DNA of 42,000 nt from Streptomyces scabichelini (GCF_011045015.1 NZ_JAAKZY010000083.1:1-42000), one strand, 5' to 3'; counted from the first letter of the stretch, positions 15,038-22,592 are shown. Notes: generated by a model not told the origin, from the letters alone. Translations and numbers: made by a program.

Positions 15038-16116
15038 TTCTCACCTGCCGCTTCGTTGTTGACGTACGGGGGTGTGGCGCGGTCGTCCCAGCTGTCGACC
15101 ATGTACCGGCCGGACTCGTGGTGGAACCAGTACACGGAACTGAACCAGTTCCGCATATTGAAGAGACACGCCCGTACGGCGGCCGCTAATGCGGCGCCCC
15201 GCGCGGTTCCGTTGTCGAGCCGGTCGGCGTACCGCAATACCTCCTGTTCCACGACGAGGAATTCGGTGATGGTTCCCTCGACCCGGCGCCTTACTTCTAT
15301 GACGGCGTCTTTCAGCGTCATTCCCTCGTGATGAATGAGGCTGATTCCGAGATTGTGGACCTCGTCGCCCGCGATTTCCTTCGGGAGCGAGCAGAGATCG
15401 TTGTACCAGGCGGCGAAATCCTGGCACAGAATTGCCGCCCGCCGGTATGCGGGATTCTTCAGAACGGCGGTGGGGAGTTCGTACTCCGCGCTCGGCTCGA
15501 GGAGGTCGAGCCAGATCCAGTGCGCGAAAGTCAGCCGCCGCAGTTCGAGATAGTCCTCGACCGTGGGGACGATGCCCGACGTACGGTTGTGGAATTCCCG
15601 GTCGTACGCCTCGATGACCGCGTGGAAGTGCCGTGCGAAGCGGGCGTTCCACCTCCTGCTCAGATACGAGTACAGCCGCACCATGCTGTCCGCGAACCCC
15701 TCGACCACGGGATCCGGGTGGTGCACATGGTCACGGGGGGAGTCGAGGGCTCGGTGCAGTTGGTGTTTGAGGCGCCGCCAGGCCGTCGGCCTTCGGTGGA
15801 TCACGTCACGGTCGTGGCGGTCGTCCCAGACGAAGAACCACGCGCTGTAGTCCGCAATCGCCTGGAGGACGTCGTCCGGCGCACCGATGTAGTAGCCGGC
15901 CATCAAGTCCGTGTAGCACAGCCCATCGGCATATGCCGCGACCTTGTCGGCCGACATGAGGTGCTTTTCCAGCAGCCAGGCCCGGGTGTTCTCCTGAAGC
16001 CTGGGCCAATACGGATGGAGTTGACGGGGAAACTCGGCCTCGATCACCGGGAGAGAGAGCGCCGGTGGAACCGCGACCTGGGTGTGCGTTGTTGTGGTGC
16101 TTGGGAAAGCAGGCAC
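15034..16116 (-). CDS. Epi-isozizaene synthase (sesquiterpene cyclase)
   Basis: A 360-residue class I terpene synthase cyclising farnesyl diphosphate to epi-isozizaene. The aspartate-rich motif is DDRHD (98-102), the NSE motif NDLCSLPKE (239-247), and the C-terminal RY pair is in GRYMVDSWDD. The start chosen is GTG 16116, with GAGAGGGG 7 nt upstream, giving MPAFPS, which matches the S. coelicolor N-terminus from memory. A TTG six nt further up is too close to the ribosome binding site. Codon 310 (15187-15189) is TTA, so translation should depend on the bldA tRNA. The partner P450 completes albaflavenone synthesis. Confidence 0.95.
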   Translation of the reverse strand: MPAFPSTTTTHTQVAVPPALSLPVIEAEFPRQLHPYWPRLQENTRAWLLEKHLMSADKVAAYADGLCYTDLMAGYYIGAPDDVLQAIADYSAWFFVWDDRHDRDVIHRRPTAWRRLKHQLHRALDSPRDHVHHPDPVVEGFADSMVRLYSYLSRRWNARFARHFHAVIEAYDREFHNRTSGIVPTVEDYLELRRLTFAHWIWLDLLEPSAEYELPTAVLKNPAYRRAAILCQDFAAWYNDLCSLPKEIAGDEVHNLGISLIHHEGMTLKDAVIEVRRRVEGTITEFLVVEQEVLRYADRLDNGTARGAALAAAVRACLFNMRNWFSSVYWFHHESGRYMVDSWDDRATPPYVNNEAAGEK

Positions 16117-16328
16117 GAACAAACCCCTCTCAGCCGCCTGTTGACAACACGCCCCTTCCGTAGTGCCGGGCGTGCGCCGTTGCGTATCCCCGCACTTCCA
16201 TGAAGCACCACAACTGACTGTTTAGGGAACACATTTGCTCCCCGCACTACCCCATGATGCCGAGAACACCCCCTTGCGTGACTCATTTTGGGCCTGTTTC
16301 GAACAGAAGGGATCGAATGTACGACGGA
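16117..16328. promoter_or_regulatory. Promoter region of the terpene operon
   Basis: No gene is visible between the terpene synthase start and the def terminator (with 16329-16463, a 347-nt gene-free stretch). A near-palindrome TGTTGACAACA at 16139-16149 lies 23 nt upstream of the start and is the best operator candidate. AT-rich patches near 16215-16300 (for example TTTAGGGAACACATTTGCT) stand out from the GC-rich surroundings. Confidence 0.4.
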
Positions 16329-16381
16329 CACACGAACGGCGCCTGGTCGGGAGGCATTCCCGACCAGGCGCCGTTCGTGTG
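16329..16381 (-). terminator. Strong hairpin terminator downstream of def
   Basis: A perfect 24-bp stem (arms 16329-16352 and 16358-16381, beginning CACACGAACGGCGCCTGGTC) with the 5-nt loop GGCAT. It lies 83 nt beyond the def stop in the direction of def transcription and separates def from the terpene operon promoter. There is no clear U-tract. Confidence 0.85.
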
Positions 16382-16463
16382 AGGCCCGCGCGCCCCAACT
16401 GTCGTTTTCTGTCCCAGCCGTTCAGCAGGCAGTCAGCAGGGATCAGCGGGGTACCAGCAGAGG

Positions 16464-17114
16464 TCAGTCGTTGGCCACGACCGGATAACGCGGTTCGTTC
16501 TCGGCCATCTGCCGCAGGGCCTCTTTGCGCTCGCGCTTGGAGAGCCGGTCGATGTAGAGGTAGCCGTAGAGGTGGTCCGTCTCGTGCTGGAGGCAGCGCG
16601 CGAAGTAGCCCGTGCCGCGGACCTTGATCGGGTTGCCCTTCTCGTCCTGCCCGGTGACCTCGGCGTAGTCGGGGCGGGCGAGCGGTGCGTACGCGGTCGG
16701 CACGGAGAGGCAGCCCTCGCTGCTGTCGTCCAGGCGGCGCTTGTCGGCGGGCAGGTCGACCAGCTTGGGGTTGCAGATCACGCCGACGTGCCGCTTGCCC
16801 TCGTCGTCACCGCAGTCGTACACGAAGACCTTGAGGTCGACGCCGATCTGGTTGGCGGCCAGGCCCACGCCCTCGGCGGTGTGCTGGCTGGCGAACATGT
16901 CGTCGACCAGCCCGGCCAGCTCGTCGCCGAACTCCGTGACGTCCTTGCACTCCTTGTGCAGCACGGGGTTCCCGACGACGGTGATGGGCCGCGAGGTGCC
17001 GCGCTCGCGGTACGCCGCCTCGCGCTCCTCGCAGTCCTCCGTGTCGATGACAAAGCCGTCGTCGTCCACGGGGAGCACGCCCGCGTGCTGCTGATCGGTG
17101 TCCTGCTGCGCCAT
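16464..17114 (-). CDS. def: Peptide deformylase
   Basis: A 216-residue metalloenzyme removing the N-formyl group from nascent proteins. All three motifs are present: GVGLAANQIG (82-91), EGCLSVP with metal ligand Cys135, and HETDH with ligands His177 and His181 and catalytic Glu178. The N-terminus is about 40 residues longer than E. coli PDF (QQDTDQQHAGVLPVDDDGF), typical of actinobacterial long forms. ATG 17114 is the likely start; an AGGAAGG sits 12 nt upstream. A TTG at 17144 is possible but less likely. It ends in a strong hairpin. Confidence 0.95.
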   Translation of the reverse strand: MAQQDTDQQHAGVLPVDDDGFVIDTEDCEEREAAYRERGTSRPITVVGNPVLHKECKDVTEFGDELAGLVDDMFASQHTAEGVGLAANQIGVDLKVFVYDCGDDEGKRHVGVICNPKLVDLPADKRRLDDSSEGCLSVPTAYAPLARPDYAEVTGQDEKGNPIKVRGTGYFARCLQHETDHLYGYLYIDRLSKRERKEALRQMAENEPRYPVVAND

Positions 17115-17190
17115 GACCGACGTATGCCTTCCTGGGATCCTCAAGAAAAAGTTGCGGGTACAGCCTACGGCGGTCGCTGAGCGGCCGTCC

Positions 17191-17336
17191 GCGCCCCATA
17201 TGGGGCGCAGCCCTTAGGGGCGCGGGGCTGCGTCGATATGCGGCTCCGCCGCGATGGGGGTCCCCCCGCTCGAGCGCAGCCGAGAGTGGGGGAGCGACCA
17301 GCCACGACGAGCCCGCAGCCGACAACCGTCCTCGCA
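17191..17336 (+). repeat. Dispersed intergenic repeat family 1, copy C (long form)
   Basis: It begins with the hairpin GCGCCCC-ATAT-GGGGCGC (17191-17208), then the GGGGCGCGGGGCTG core, a GCGGCTCCGCCGC hairpin, a GGGGGTCCCCCCGCTCGAGCG insert and the GCGACCAGCCACGACGAGCC tail. It stops 4 nt short of the stop codon of the leftward TPR gene at 17341. Confidence 0.8.
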
Positions 17337-17340
17337 ACCC

Positions 17341-18321
17341 CTAACAGACTTCTTCCAGATCCCGCCAGTCACGGGTGTCCGGGCTGTCCGCAACCCACCC
17401 GTCGAGCAGGCCGCGCACCAGCGATGCGGGGGCCGCGAGGCCACACTCCCGCTCGGGCACCCACAGCTGCCCGTCGGTGCGGTGGCCGAGCGGTCCTGGA
17501 TGCCCGGGCTCGCTGTGGTCGTGCGGGTCGAGGTGCTCGCCGTCGCCCTCGTCGGAGGGCATCCGGGACTCCGAGCACATACGGCACAGCAGGCGCACGG
17601 AGGACGACCAGTCCTCGGCGGCGAACCCCGCGTCGGCCGCCAGCCGCTCCAGGGCGTCCCGGTCGTCCTCGGTCTCCGCTTCCAGGAGTACGACCCAGGT
17701 GGGGACCGGTGAGGGCGCCCACAGCTCGATCTCGTCGAAGACGGGATACGCGTGCCCGGCGGCCGTGGTCCGCTCGCCGTGCGGTACGCCGTCGTGCAGC
17801 ACGACCTCGCCCCAGCGCCGCCCGGAGGACGGCAGCGGAATGGACAGCACCTCGATCCGGGCCGGATCGAGCCTGCGGCCCCATACGACCTCGGCCTCGC
17901 CCTCGGGCGACAGCCGTACGGCCGCGCTGCCCAGCTCCATCCCCACCGGCTCTCCGGAGGCGGTGGCGCCGCCGGGCACCTTCAGCCCGTACGCCTGCCA
18001 GGCCCGGCGGGCGAGGGGCCAGTCCTGCAGGGCGGTGGCCGCGATGCCCACGTTCCACCAATCAGGCGCCCCGGTCTCCCGGTCGAGCAGCGCCACGGCC
18101 CTGAGGCCCGCGGCTCGCGCCTGCTCCCAGTCGTGCCGGAACTTGTGCAGCAGGGCGAGGTTGAACCAGGACTCGGACAGCCAGGGCTCCAGGTCCGCCG
18201 CGCGCGTCAGCAGCGCCCCCGCGTCCTCGTACCGGCCGTCGCCGATCAGCGTGAACGCGCGGTCGGTGGCCTGCCGCCATGAGGCGGAGGGCCGGTGCCG
18301 TCCCTTGCCGAAGATCCTCAC
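17341..18321 (-). CDS. Tetratricopeptide repeat protein, hypothetical
   Basis: A 326-residue soluble protein. Residues about 18-110 form two to three TPR-like helical pairs (ATDRAFTLIGDGRYEDAGAL, SESWFNLALLHKFRHDWEQA, DWWNVGIAATALQDWPLARR). A beta-rich C-terminal domain of unknown family follows, with a Cys/His-containing segment (LLCRMCSESRMP and HLDPHDHSEPGHPG). The start chosen is GTG 18321 (MRIFGKGRHR); the open frame extends upstream through repeat-like DNA. TPRs imply protein-protein contacts. No operon partner is visible. Confidence 0.8.
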   Translation of the reverse strand: MRIFGKGRHRPSASWRQATDRAFTLIGDGRYEDAGALLTRAADLEPWLSESWFNLALLHKFRHDWEQARAAGLRAVALLDRETGAPDWWNVGIAATALQDWPLARRAWQAYGLKVPGGATASGEPVGMELGSAAVRLSPEGEAEVVWGRRLDPARIEVLSIPLPSSGRRWGEVVLHDGVPHGERTTAAGHAYPVFDEIELWAPSPVPTWVVLLEAETEDDRDALERLAADAGFAAEDWSSSVRLLCRMCSESRMPSDEGDGEHLDPHDHSEPGHPGPLGHRTDGQLWVPERECGLAAPASLVRGLLDGWVADSPDTRDWRDLEEVC

Positions 18322-18582
18322 GATTCCCGCCTGCCAGTTCGTCGAAGAGCGTGCAGCCTCGGGCTGGACTGTGCCCCCTGTTGTCCTCTTCCTCGCATCC
18401 AACCACGTACGGCCGGACGGGCGCTCACTACCCATGGGTTACCCAGCCGAGGAGGGGGTCAGACCGCCCGCCGGACGACGACCTGGTCACGCCGGGCAGG
18501 CCGGAACCGACCCCGTCGTGCTTTCCGCAATCCGCGCGTCCACGCGTCGCGGATTGCCGCGTACGAGTGACCAGGCGATCAG
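18322..18582. other. Gene-free stretch between TPR gene and Roadblock cluster
   Basis: I see no credible gene. It holds the presumed TPR promoter, an ACCCATGGGT palindrome at 18431-18440, and a hairpin with 10-bp arms GCAATCCGCG/CGCGGATTGC (18527-18557) that could terminate the leftward Roadblock operon. Confidence 0.5.
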
Positions 18583-18584
18583 GC

Positions 18585-18662
18585 GCGCCCCTTTAGGGGC
18601 GCGGGGAACTGCGCGACCAGCCACGACGAACCCGCAGCTTCAAACCGGTTCTCCAGCGGAAC
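18585..18662 (+). repeat. Dispersed intergenic repeat family 1, copy D (short form)
   Basis: The hairpin GCGCCCC-TTTA-GGGGCGC (18585-18602) is followed by GGGGAACTGCGCGACCAGCC, ACGACGAACCCGCAGCTT and CTCCAGCGGAACGC. The repeat ends 3 nt before the stop of the leftward Roadblock gene, the same layout as copy F at the TetR gene. Confidence 0.85.
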
Positions 18663-18665
18663 GCG

Positions 18666-19055
18666 TCAGCGCGCCACATCCGAGGCAAGCACCTTGGCCA
18701 ACTGCTCCACCGCGGCCGGTGACTCGCGCTGGAACGCGGCGAGATCGAGGCCGTCGTCGCCCTTGACGGTGAGCAGGGCACGGTCACCGACGGCGACGAC
18801 GATGACGTGACCCGAACCGCAGCGGGCCACCACCTCGCGGAGGGCGCCGACGCCGGCGGTGTCGGCCATGCGACGTCCCACACTGAGGGTCGCGGCGGCG
18901 AGGGCGGCGACGGACTCGGGATGGACGGTGTCGGCGTCCGCGACGACGAGGAGGCCGTCCGCGGTGGACAGGACGCTCTCGGAGACCCCCATCACCCGTT
19001 CACGCAGCGAGGTCAGGATGCCGGTCAGGGAATCGGGCGGTGGGGTTTCGGTCAT
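18666..19055 (-). CDS. Roadblock/LC7 domain protein (MglB/CvnB-like)
   Basis: A 129-residue protein covering one Roadblock/LC7 domain: strand VLSTADGLLVVADADTVHPE, helix SVAALAAATLSVGRRMADT, strand HVIVVAVGDRALLTVKGDDG and a closing amphipathic helix. Roadblock proteins dimerise and act as regulators or GAPs of small Ras-like GTPases (MglA, CvnD). Start ATG 19055 with GAGGAG 8 nt upstream. It is last in a leftward cluster of four genes; no GTPase gene is nearby, unlike canonical conservons. Confidence 0.88.
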   Translation of the reverse strand: MTETPPPDSLTGILTSLRERVMGVSESVLSTADGLLVVADADTVHPESVAALAAATLSVGRRMADTAGVGALREVVARCGSGHVIVVAVGDRALLTVKGDDGLDLAAFQRESPAAVEQLAKVLASDVAR

Positions 19056-19154
19056 GGGTCGTGCTCCTCGGGTCCTGGCATGTGGGGTGGCGGTGTGGTC
19101 CAAATGGGTCGGCGGAGTCAGTCGGGTCGGCGGAGTCAGCCGGGGTCGACAGAG

Positions 19155-19580
19155 TCAGTCGGCATCCGGAAGATCTCGCAGCGCTCGGCGGACGCGCCGC
19201 AGCGTTTCGACGGAGGGCTGGTCGGCGACCAGTTCCTCGGCCGACAGCATCGACAAGAGAGCGGGCGGGAGTGCGGGCGCGACCACGGGCCGGTTCGCGC
19301 CGGCGACGTCCGGGTTCGTGCTCCGAGCGTCCTGCGGACCGCTCCCGGGAACCGGTGCGGCACCGCGTCGGGGCAGCGGCCGGCGTACGGGCAACTCTCC
19401 GCGTTCGCGCGTTGTCTTTGGTTCTTCGCGTTCCTGTGGTGCCGCTGGTTCTTCTTGTTCCTGCGTGGCTTCTTCTTGTTCCTGCGTGGCTTCTTCTCGT
19501 CCGGGGGTAGGGGCTCGCTGGGAGTGGGCGCTCGTGGTCCGGTGACGGGCTCGCGCCGTCCGGTCATGGTCTGGCCTCAC
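19155..19580 (-). CDS. Charged low-complexity protein in Roadblock cluster, hypothetical
   Basis: A 141-residue frame starting at GTG 19580, which shares one base with the TAG of the upstream DUF4388-like gene, implying coupling. The N-terminal half is disordered and Glu/Gln-rich, with a perfect 21-bp/7-residue tandem repeat (EEATQEQ twice). Only the C-terminal 40 residues look folded: PALPPALLSMLSAEELVADQ then PSVETLRRVRRALRDLPDAD, an amphipathic helical element. A competing frame at 19136-19567 lacks this conserved-looking end. It may be a linker or docking protein; no family was recognised. Confidence 0.55.
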   Translation of the reverse strand: MRPDHDRTARARHRTTSAHSQRAPTPGREEATQEQEEATQEQEEPAAPQEREEPKTTRERGELPVRRPLPRRGAAPVPGSGPQDARSTNPDVAGANRPVVAPALPPALLSMLSAEELVADQPSVETLRRVRRALRDLPDAD

Positions 19581-20416
19581 TACCCACCCTTCTGTCCGAC
19601 GTCCTGCGCGGGAACTGCGCCGCCGGGTCTGCGCCTCGGCAAGGGCCCGGCCTTCTGTGCCGGTGCGTCCGTGGACGGGTCTCTCCCCGGCACACGAGGT
19701 GCGGTGCTCGGCCGGCCGTCGGGGGTGGCCCCGGCCTGCCACTGGACGAGACGGAGCGCCTCCAGACGGATCAGGTCGAGCATGACCGCGTACAGTCCAC
19801 GCCCCAGCGCGAAGGCGATGTCGCGTGGCGTACGGCGCCCGTTGACGTTGTCGAGGACGTCGCGGTGCCGATGCGCTAGCCGCCCGTCGGATCCACGAGG
19901 GCCCGAACCGGCGACCGGTACGGGCCGGACGCGGGCCAGTTCACCCGGCGGCCCCCAGAGGCGGGACAGCGACGCCATGCGCCGGGAGGTCTCCTCGGTC
20001 AGCTGCCGCGGTTCGACTCCCGGCTCGGCGACGACCGTGGGCTCCCGGTCGCTCAACTCCCAACTGCCCATGGGGCTCAGCGACATGGCGAACGCCCCGT
20101 CGAACACGGCCGCGGAGCAGACGACCTCGAGTTCGGCGGCACCGATCAGGCCCTCGGCCACCAGGTGTCCGCCCAGCCGGTCCGCGTCGGGCTCCGCGGC
20201 GCACGCGGCCAGCCAGGCCTCGTCCTCGATACGGCCCGAGGCGAGCAGCGCCGTTGTGACGGTCGGCGCTCCCGGTGTCTCGATCGCGCAGACCAGCCCG
20301 TTCCGCAGGTGAATCGATCCTGCGGGTGGGCCGGAGACGCGCACGGTGCCGCTGAATCCCTCTTCGCGGAGCCCCAGCAGGAGTGCGGGCACATTGCGTG
20401 CCGCGGGCGTCTTCAC
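19580..20416 (-). CDS. DUF4388-like (PATAN-type) domain protein
   Basis: A 278-residue protein. The N-terminal about 110 residues resemble DUF4388: VPALLLGLREEGFSGTVRVS, then PAGSIHLRNGLVCAIETPG and helices LLASGRIEDEAWLAAC and GGHLVAEGLIGAAELEVVC. A middle winged-helix-like part has RHRDVLDNVNGRRTPRDIAF and GRGLYAVMLDLIRLEALRLV, and the last 50 residues are disordered and basic. DUF4388 domains occur in gliding and signalling proteins next to Roadblock/GTPase modules. It is coupled upstream (ATGA) to a Roadblock-like gene and downstream (one-base overlap) to the 141-residue protein, so it is probably the scaffold of this cluster. Confidence 0.7.
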   Translation of the reverse strand: MKTPAARNVPALLLGLREEGFSGTVRVSGPPAGSIHLRNGLVCAIETPGAPTVTTALLASGRIEDEAWLAACAAEPDADRLGGHLVAEGLIGAAELEVVCSAAVFDGAFAMSLSPMGSWELSDREPTVVAEPGVEPRQLTEETSRRMASLSRLWGPPGELARVRPVPVAGSGPRGSDGRLAHRHRDVLDNVNGRRTPRDIAFALGRGLYAVMLDLIRLEALRLVQWQAGATPDGRPSTAPRVPGRDPSTDAPAQKAGPLPRRRPGGAVPAQDVGQKGG

Positions 20417-20787
20417 GCCAGCACCTCTCGGGCCCGGTCGCCCAGATTCCGCAGGGCGAGGGCCACATTGACGCGGTCCCTGTCGAGCCCGGCGGCCAGC
20501 AACAGCGGATCGCCCGCCGGCCGCGCCACCGAGAACAGCACCTGATGGCGCTTCCTGCTGGTCGTGACCACGCTCTCCAACTGCCCCTCGGCCCCCGCCG
20601 CGCCCAGCCGTTCGGCGATGAGGGCGGCGAGTTCGGACACCTCCGGCCCGTCCCCCGCCTCGGCGATGTCTCCCGCGGCGCCGTAGGTCAGGCCGGTGAC
20701 CGCGTCGACGAGAGCGACGCCGGTGACCCCGGGGGAATCGAGGAGCCCGTCCAGGGTGGCCTGAAGCGCCGTCGGCATTTCCCCCAT
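20413..20787 (-). CDS. Roadblock/LC7-like protein, first gene of leftward cluster
   Basis: A 124-residue protein with Roadblock-like topology: helix MPTALQATLDGLLDSPGVTG, strands VALVDAVTGLTYGAAGD, helix GPEVSELAALIAERLGA, then LESVVTTSRKRHQVLFSVAR and a terminal helix DRDRVNVALALRNLGDRARE. It resembles the divergent gene at 20949 more than the protein at 18666, judged by eye. ATG 20787 has a purine-rich GAGGGAGGGGAA just upstream. It is coupled by ATGA to the DUF4388-like gene. Confidence 0.75.
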   Translation of the reverse strand: MGEMPTALQATLDGLLDSPGVTGVALVDAVTGLTYGAAGDIAEAGDGPEVSELAALIAERLGAAGAEGQLESVVTTSRKRHQVLFSVARPAGDPLLLAAGLDRDRVNVALALRNLGDRAREVLA

Positions 20788-20948
20788 TTCCCCTCCCTCT
20801 CCCTGTGCCGCACAGTACCTTGAATCGTCAACTTCAACTTCTGAAACGCGCCAAAAGTTGATCGCTTCTGACTCTCAAGTCGCTTGCGTTCGATCGTAGA
20901 TGGCCGGGCATCGACCGGTCAGCAGCACCGAGGAATTGGGGCAAGAGC
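20788..20948. promoter_or_regulatory. Divergent promoter region of the Roadblock cluster
   Basis: This AT-richer 161-nt stretch separates the divergent Roadblock-like genes. TCAACTT and its complement AAGTTGA (about 20837-20866) form an inverted repeat with an extra adjacent direct CAACTT copy. Such a shared region suggests coordinate control of both arms. Confidence 0.5.
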
Positions 20949-21314
20949 ATGAACATCGAGACAGCGCTCAAGGAAGCCATGGCGGTGGAAGGCGCGATCG
21001 GCGTCGCCCTCGTCGACTACGAAAGCGGCATGTCGCTCGGCACGCTCGGCGGCGGCCCGGCCCTCGACCTGGAACTCGCGGCGGCGGGCAACACCGAGGT
21101 CGTACGCGCCAAGATGCGCACCCTGGCCTCTCTGGCCATGGACGACGTGATCGAGGACATCCTGATCACCCTGGGCAGGCAGTACCACCTGATCCGGCCG
21201 CTCACCAGCACCAAGGGAACGCTCTTCCTCTACCTGGCACTCGACCGATCCCGCAGCAATCTGGCGCTGGCCCGGCACGGCCTGAAGCGGATCGAGAGCG
21301 GCCTGGACGTCTGA
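20949..21314 (+). CDS. Roadblock/LC7-like protein, divergent
   Basis: A 121-residue protein: MNIETALKEAMAVEGAIGVA (helix-strand), LVDYESGMSLGTLGGGPALD, helix NTEVVRAKMRTLASLAMDD, strands IEDILITLGRQYHLIRPLTS and GTLFLYLALDRSRSNLALAR. This is Roadblock-like topology of full single-domain length. The ribosome binding site is weak. Transcription ends at a 16-bp hairpin (21385-21421) shared with the convergent sigR-rsrA operon. It is likely to pair with one of the leftward Roadblock proteins, by analogy with homodimeric or heterodimeric MglB-like proteins (inference). Confidence 0.78.
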   Translation: MNIETALKEAMAVEGAIGVALVDYESGMSLGTLGGGPALDLELAAAGNTEVVRAKMRTLASLAMDDVIEDILITLGRQYHLIRPLTSTKGTLFLYLALDRSRSNLALARHGLKRIESGLDV

Positions 21315-21340
21315 AGGGCGGCCCCCGACCGGATTCCGTT

Positions 21341-21378
21341 CGACGTACGAACGGACCCGCTCGACGTACGAACGGACC
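21341..21378. repeat. Direct repeat CGACGTACGAACGGACC, two copies
   Basis: Perfect 17-bp copies at 21341-21357 and 21362-21378 with 21-bp period. They contain CGTTCG/CGAACG complementarity and lie just before the bidirectional terminator. Confidence 0.8.
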
Positions 21379-21384
21379 TACTCG

Positions 21385-21421
21385 ACGTTCACCGTGATCC
21401 CACGAGGATCACGGTGAACGT
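21385..21421. terminator. Bidirectional terminator between Roadblock gene and rsrA
   Basis: Perfect 16-bp arms ACGTTCACCGTGATCC / GGATCACGGTGAACGT with loop CACGA, between two convergent genes. Confidence 0.85.
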
Positions 21422-21445
21422 CACGTCCGTCACGTCCGTCACGTC
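21419..21445. repeat. Three exact 9-bp tandem repeats (CGTCACGTC)
   Basis: CGTCACGTC repeats three times without mismatch, overlapping the right end of the terminator hairpin and ending 6 nt from the rsrA stop. A related CATCCGTCATGTCCGTCACA tract is at 23431-23450. Confidence 0.8.
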
Positions 21446-21451
21446 AGAAGG

Positions 21452-21766
21452 TCAGGACTCCTGCGGCGTCGCCTGGGGCGAGGCCGTCACGTCATGCTCG
21501 GGCACGGAGTGGCCGGAGCGGATCATCTCGATCCGGCCCATGACCTTCGAGCGCAGGTCGGTCGGTACGTCGTCATGGCCGCAGCAGCGCTTGACCAGCT
21601 TCTTCACGGCCTGCTCGAGACCGTACTTCTCCAGACACGGCGAGCACTCCTCGAAGTGCTGCTCGAACTTGGTGCAGTCGCTGTCGGGCATCTCGTGATC
21701 GAGGAACTCGTAGAGATGATCGAGTACTTCACTGCAGTCCGTCTCGTGCGGCTCTCCGCAGCTCAT
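21452..21766 (-). CDS. rsrA: Zinc anti-sigma factor RsrA (thiol-disulfide switch)
   Basis: A 104-residue ZAS-family anti-sigma factor binding SigR under reducing conditions. It has the known S. coelicolor cysteine set: Cys3, Cys11, Cys31, His37, Cys41, Cys44, Cys61 and Cys62. The zinc motif HxxxCxxC is HFEECSPC (37-44), and Cys11 and Cys44 correspond to the reported switch-disulfide pair. Oxidation releases zinc and the sigma factor. ATG 21766 overlaps the sigR stop as ATGA, which keeps sigma and anti-sigma stoichiometry. Confidence 0.96.
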   Translation of the reverse strand: MSCGEPHETDCSEVLDHLYEFLDHEMPDSDCTKFEQHFEECSPCLEKYGLEQAVKKLVKRCCGHDDVPTDLRSKVMGRIEMIRSGHSVPEHDVTASPQATPQES

Positions 21767-22446
21767 GACCCCGAGCCTTTCGTTCCGTCCGACTCTCCGA
21801 CGCCAGCGGGGACGAGGCCACGGTCCTTGGCGTAGTCCTCGAGCATGCCGCGCAGTTGGCGACGGCCCCGGTGCAGCCGGGACATCACCGTACCGATGGG
21901 TGTCCCCATGATGTCCGCGATCTCCTTGTACGCAAAGCCCTCTACGTCCGCGAGATAGACGGCGATGCGGAACTCCTCGGGGATCGCCTGCAGCGCTTCC
22001 TTGACGTCCGAGTCGGGCAGGTGGTCGAGCGCCTGCGACTCGGCGGAGCGCAGACCGGTCGACATGTGCGACTCGGCGCGCGCGAGCTGCCAGTCCTCGA
22101 TCTCCTCGGCCGCACTGCGCTGGGGTTCGCGCTGCTTCTTGCGGTACGAGTTGATGAAGGTGTTCGTGAGGATCCGGTACAGCCACGCCTTCAGGTTGGT
22201 GCCCTCGCGGAACTGGTGGAAGGACGCGTACGCCTTCGCGTACGTCTCCTGCACCAGGTCCTCGGCATCGGCCGGATTGCGCGTCATACGCAGCGCGGCC
22301 GAGTACATCTGGTCGAGGAACTCCATCGCGTCCCGCTCGAAGCGCGCGTTGCGCTCGGCGGTCGACTCCGCCCTGCTGCCCTGGCCCTCGGGCTGCTCCG
22401 CCTGGCCGTATTCGGTCCCTGCGTCGGTCCCAGTGACCGGACCCAC
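21763..22446 (-). CDS. sigR: ECF sigma factor SigR (thiol-oxidative stress)
   Basis: The 227-residue short form begins at GTG 22446 (MGPVTGTDAG), matching S. coelicolor SigR from memory. Sigma-70 region 2 is RFERDAMEFLDQMYSAALRM through YRILTNTFINSYRKKQREPQ, and region 4 is FRIAVYLADVEGFAYKEIAD then GTVMSRLHRGRRQL. The frame is open upstream to ATG 22695, giving a plausible long isoform with an 83-residue extension, preceded by a sigma-R-type promoter. S. coelicolor is known to make such an unstable long isoform (sigma-R prime). GAGGAG immediately abuts GTG 22446, so the spacing is unusually tight. Confidence 0.95.
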   Translation of the reverse strand: MGPVTGTDAGTEYGQAEQPEGQGSRAESTAERNARFERDAMEFLDQMYSAALRMTRNPADAEDLVQETYAKAYASFHQFREGTNLKAWLYRILTNTFINSYRKKQREPQRSAAEEIEDWQLARAESHMSTGLRSAESQALDHLPDSDVKEALQAIPEEFRIAVYLADVEGFAYKEIADIMGTPIGTVMSRLHRGRRQLRGMLEDYAKDRGLVPAGVGESDGTKGSGS

Positions 22447-22508
22447 CTCCTCAAGCGACGTCGTGGGACCGAAGCCGGTCCCACTCGAATCGGAGGATAG
22501 ACGACCTG

Positions 22509-22592
22509 CGGTCGGGGTGGGGGATCCTACGGTCGGGGTGTGGACTTCTGCGGCCGGGGCGTGGAGGCCCACGGTCGGGGCGGCCTGCCGAT
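22509..22592. repeat. Four 21-bp tandem repeats inside the SigR extension
   Basis: Units at 22509, 22530, 22551 and 22572 each begin CGGTCGGGG or CGGCCGGGG. Read in the SigR frame on the minus strand they encode seven-residue repeats: PTVGLHA, PAAEVHT, PTVGSPT, PTAGRLS. The period is an exact multiple of three. Confidence 0.85.

Noticed and set aside
19136..19567. Alternative 143-residue frame (MTGRREPV...) in the Roadblock cluster
   Set aside because: It is Arg/Ser/Pro-rich with no folded segment; the overlapping frame from GTG 19580 is coupled to the upstream stop and ends in a plausible helical domain.
21419..21445. Attachment site or integron-like repeat
   Set aside because: The 9-bp tandem repeat overlaps a terminator between conserved core genes, with no integrase or foreign DNA nearby.
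22509..22592. CRISPR-like array
   Set aside because: The units are 21 bp, contiguous without spacers, and in frame within the SigR extension, so this is a coding tandem repeat.
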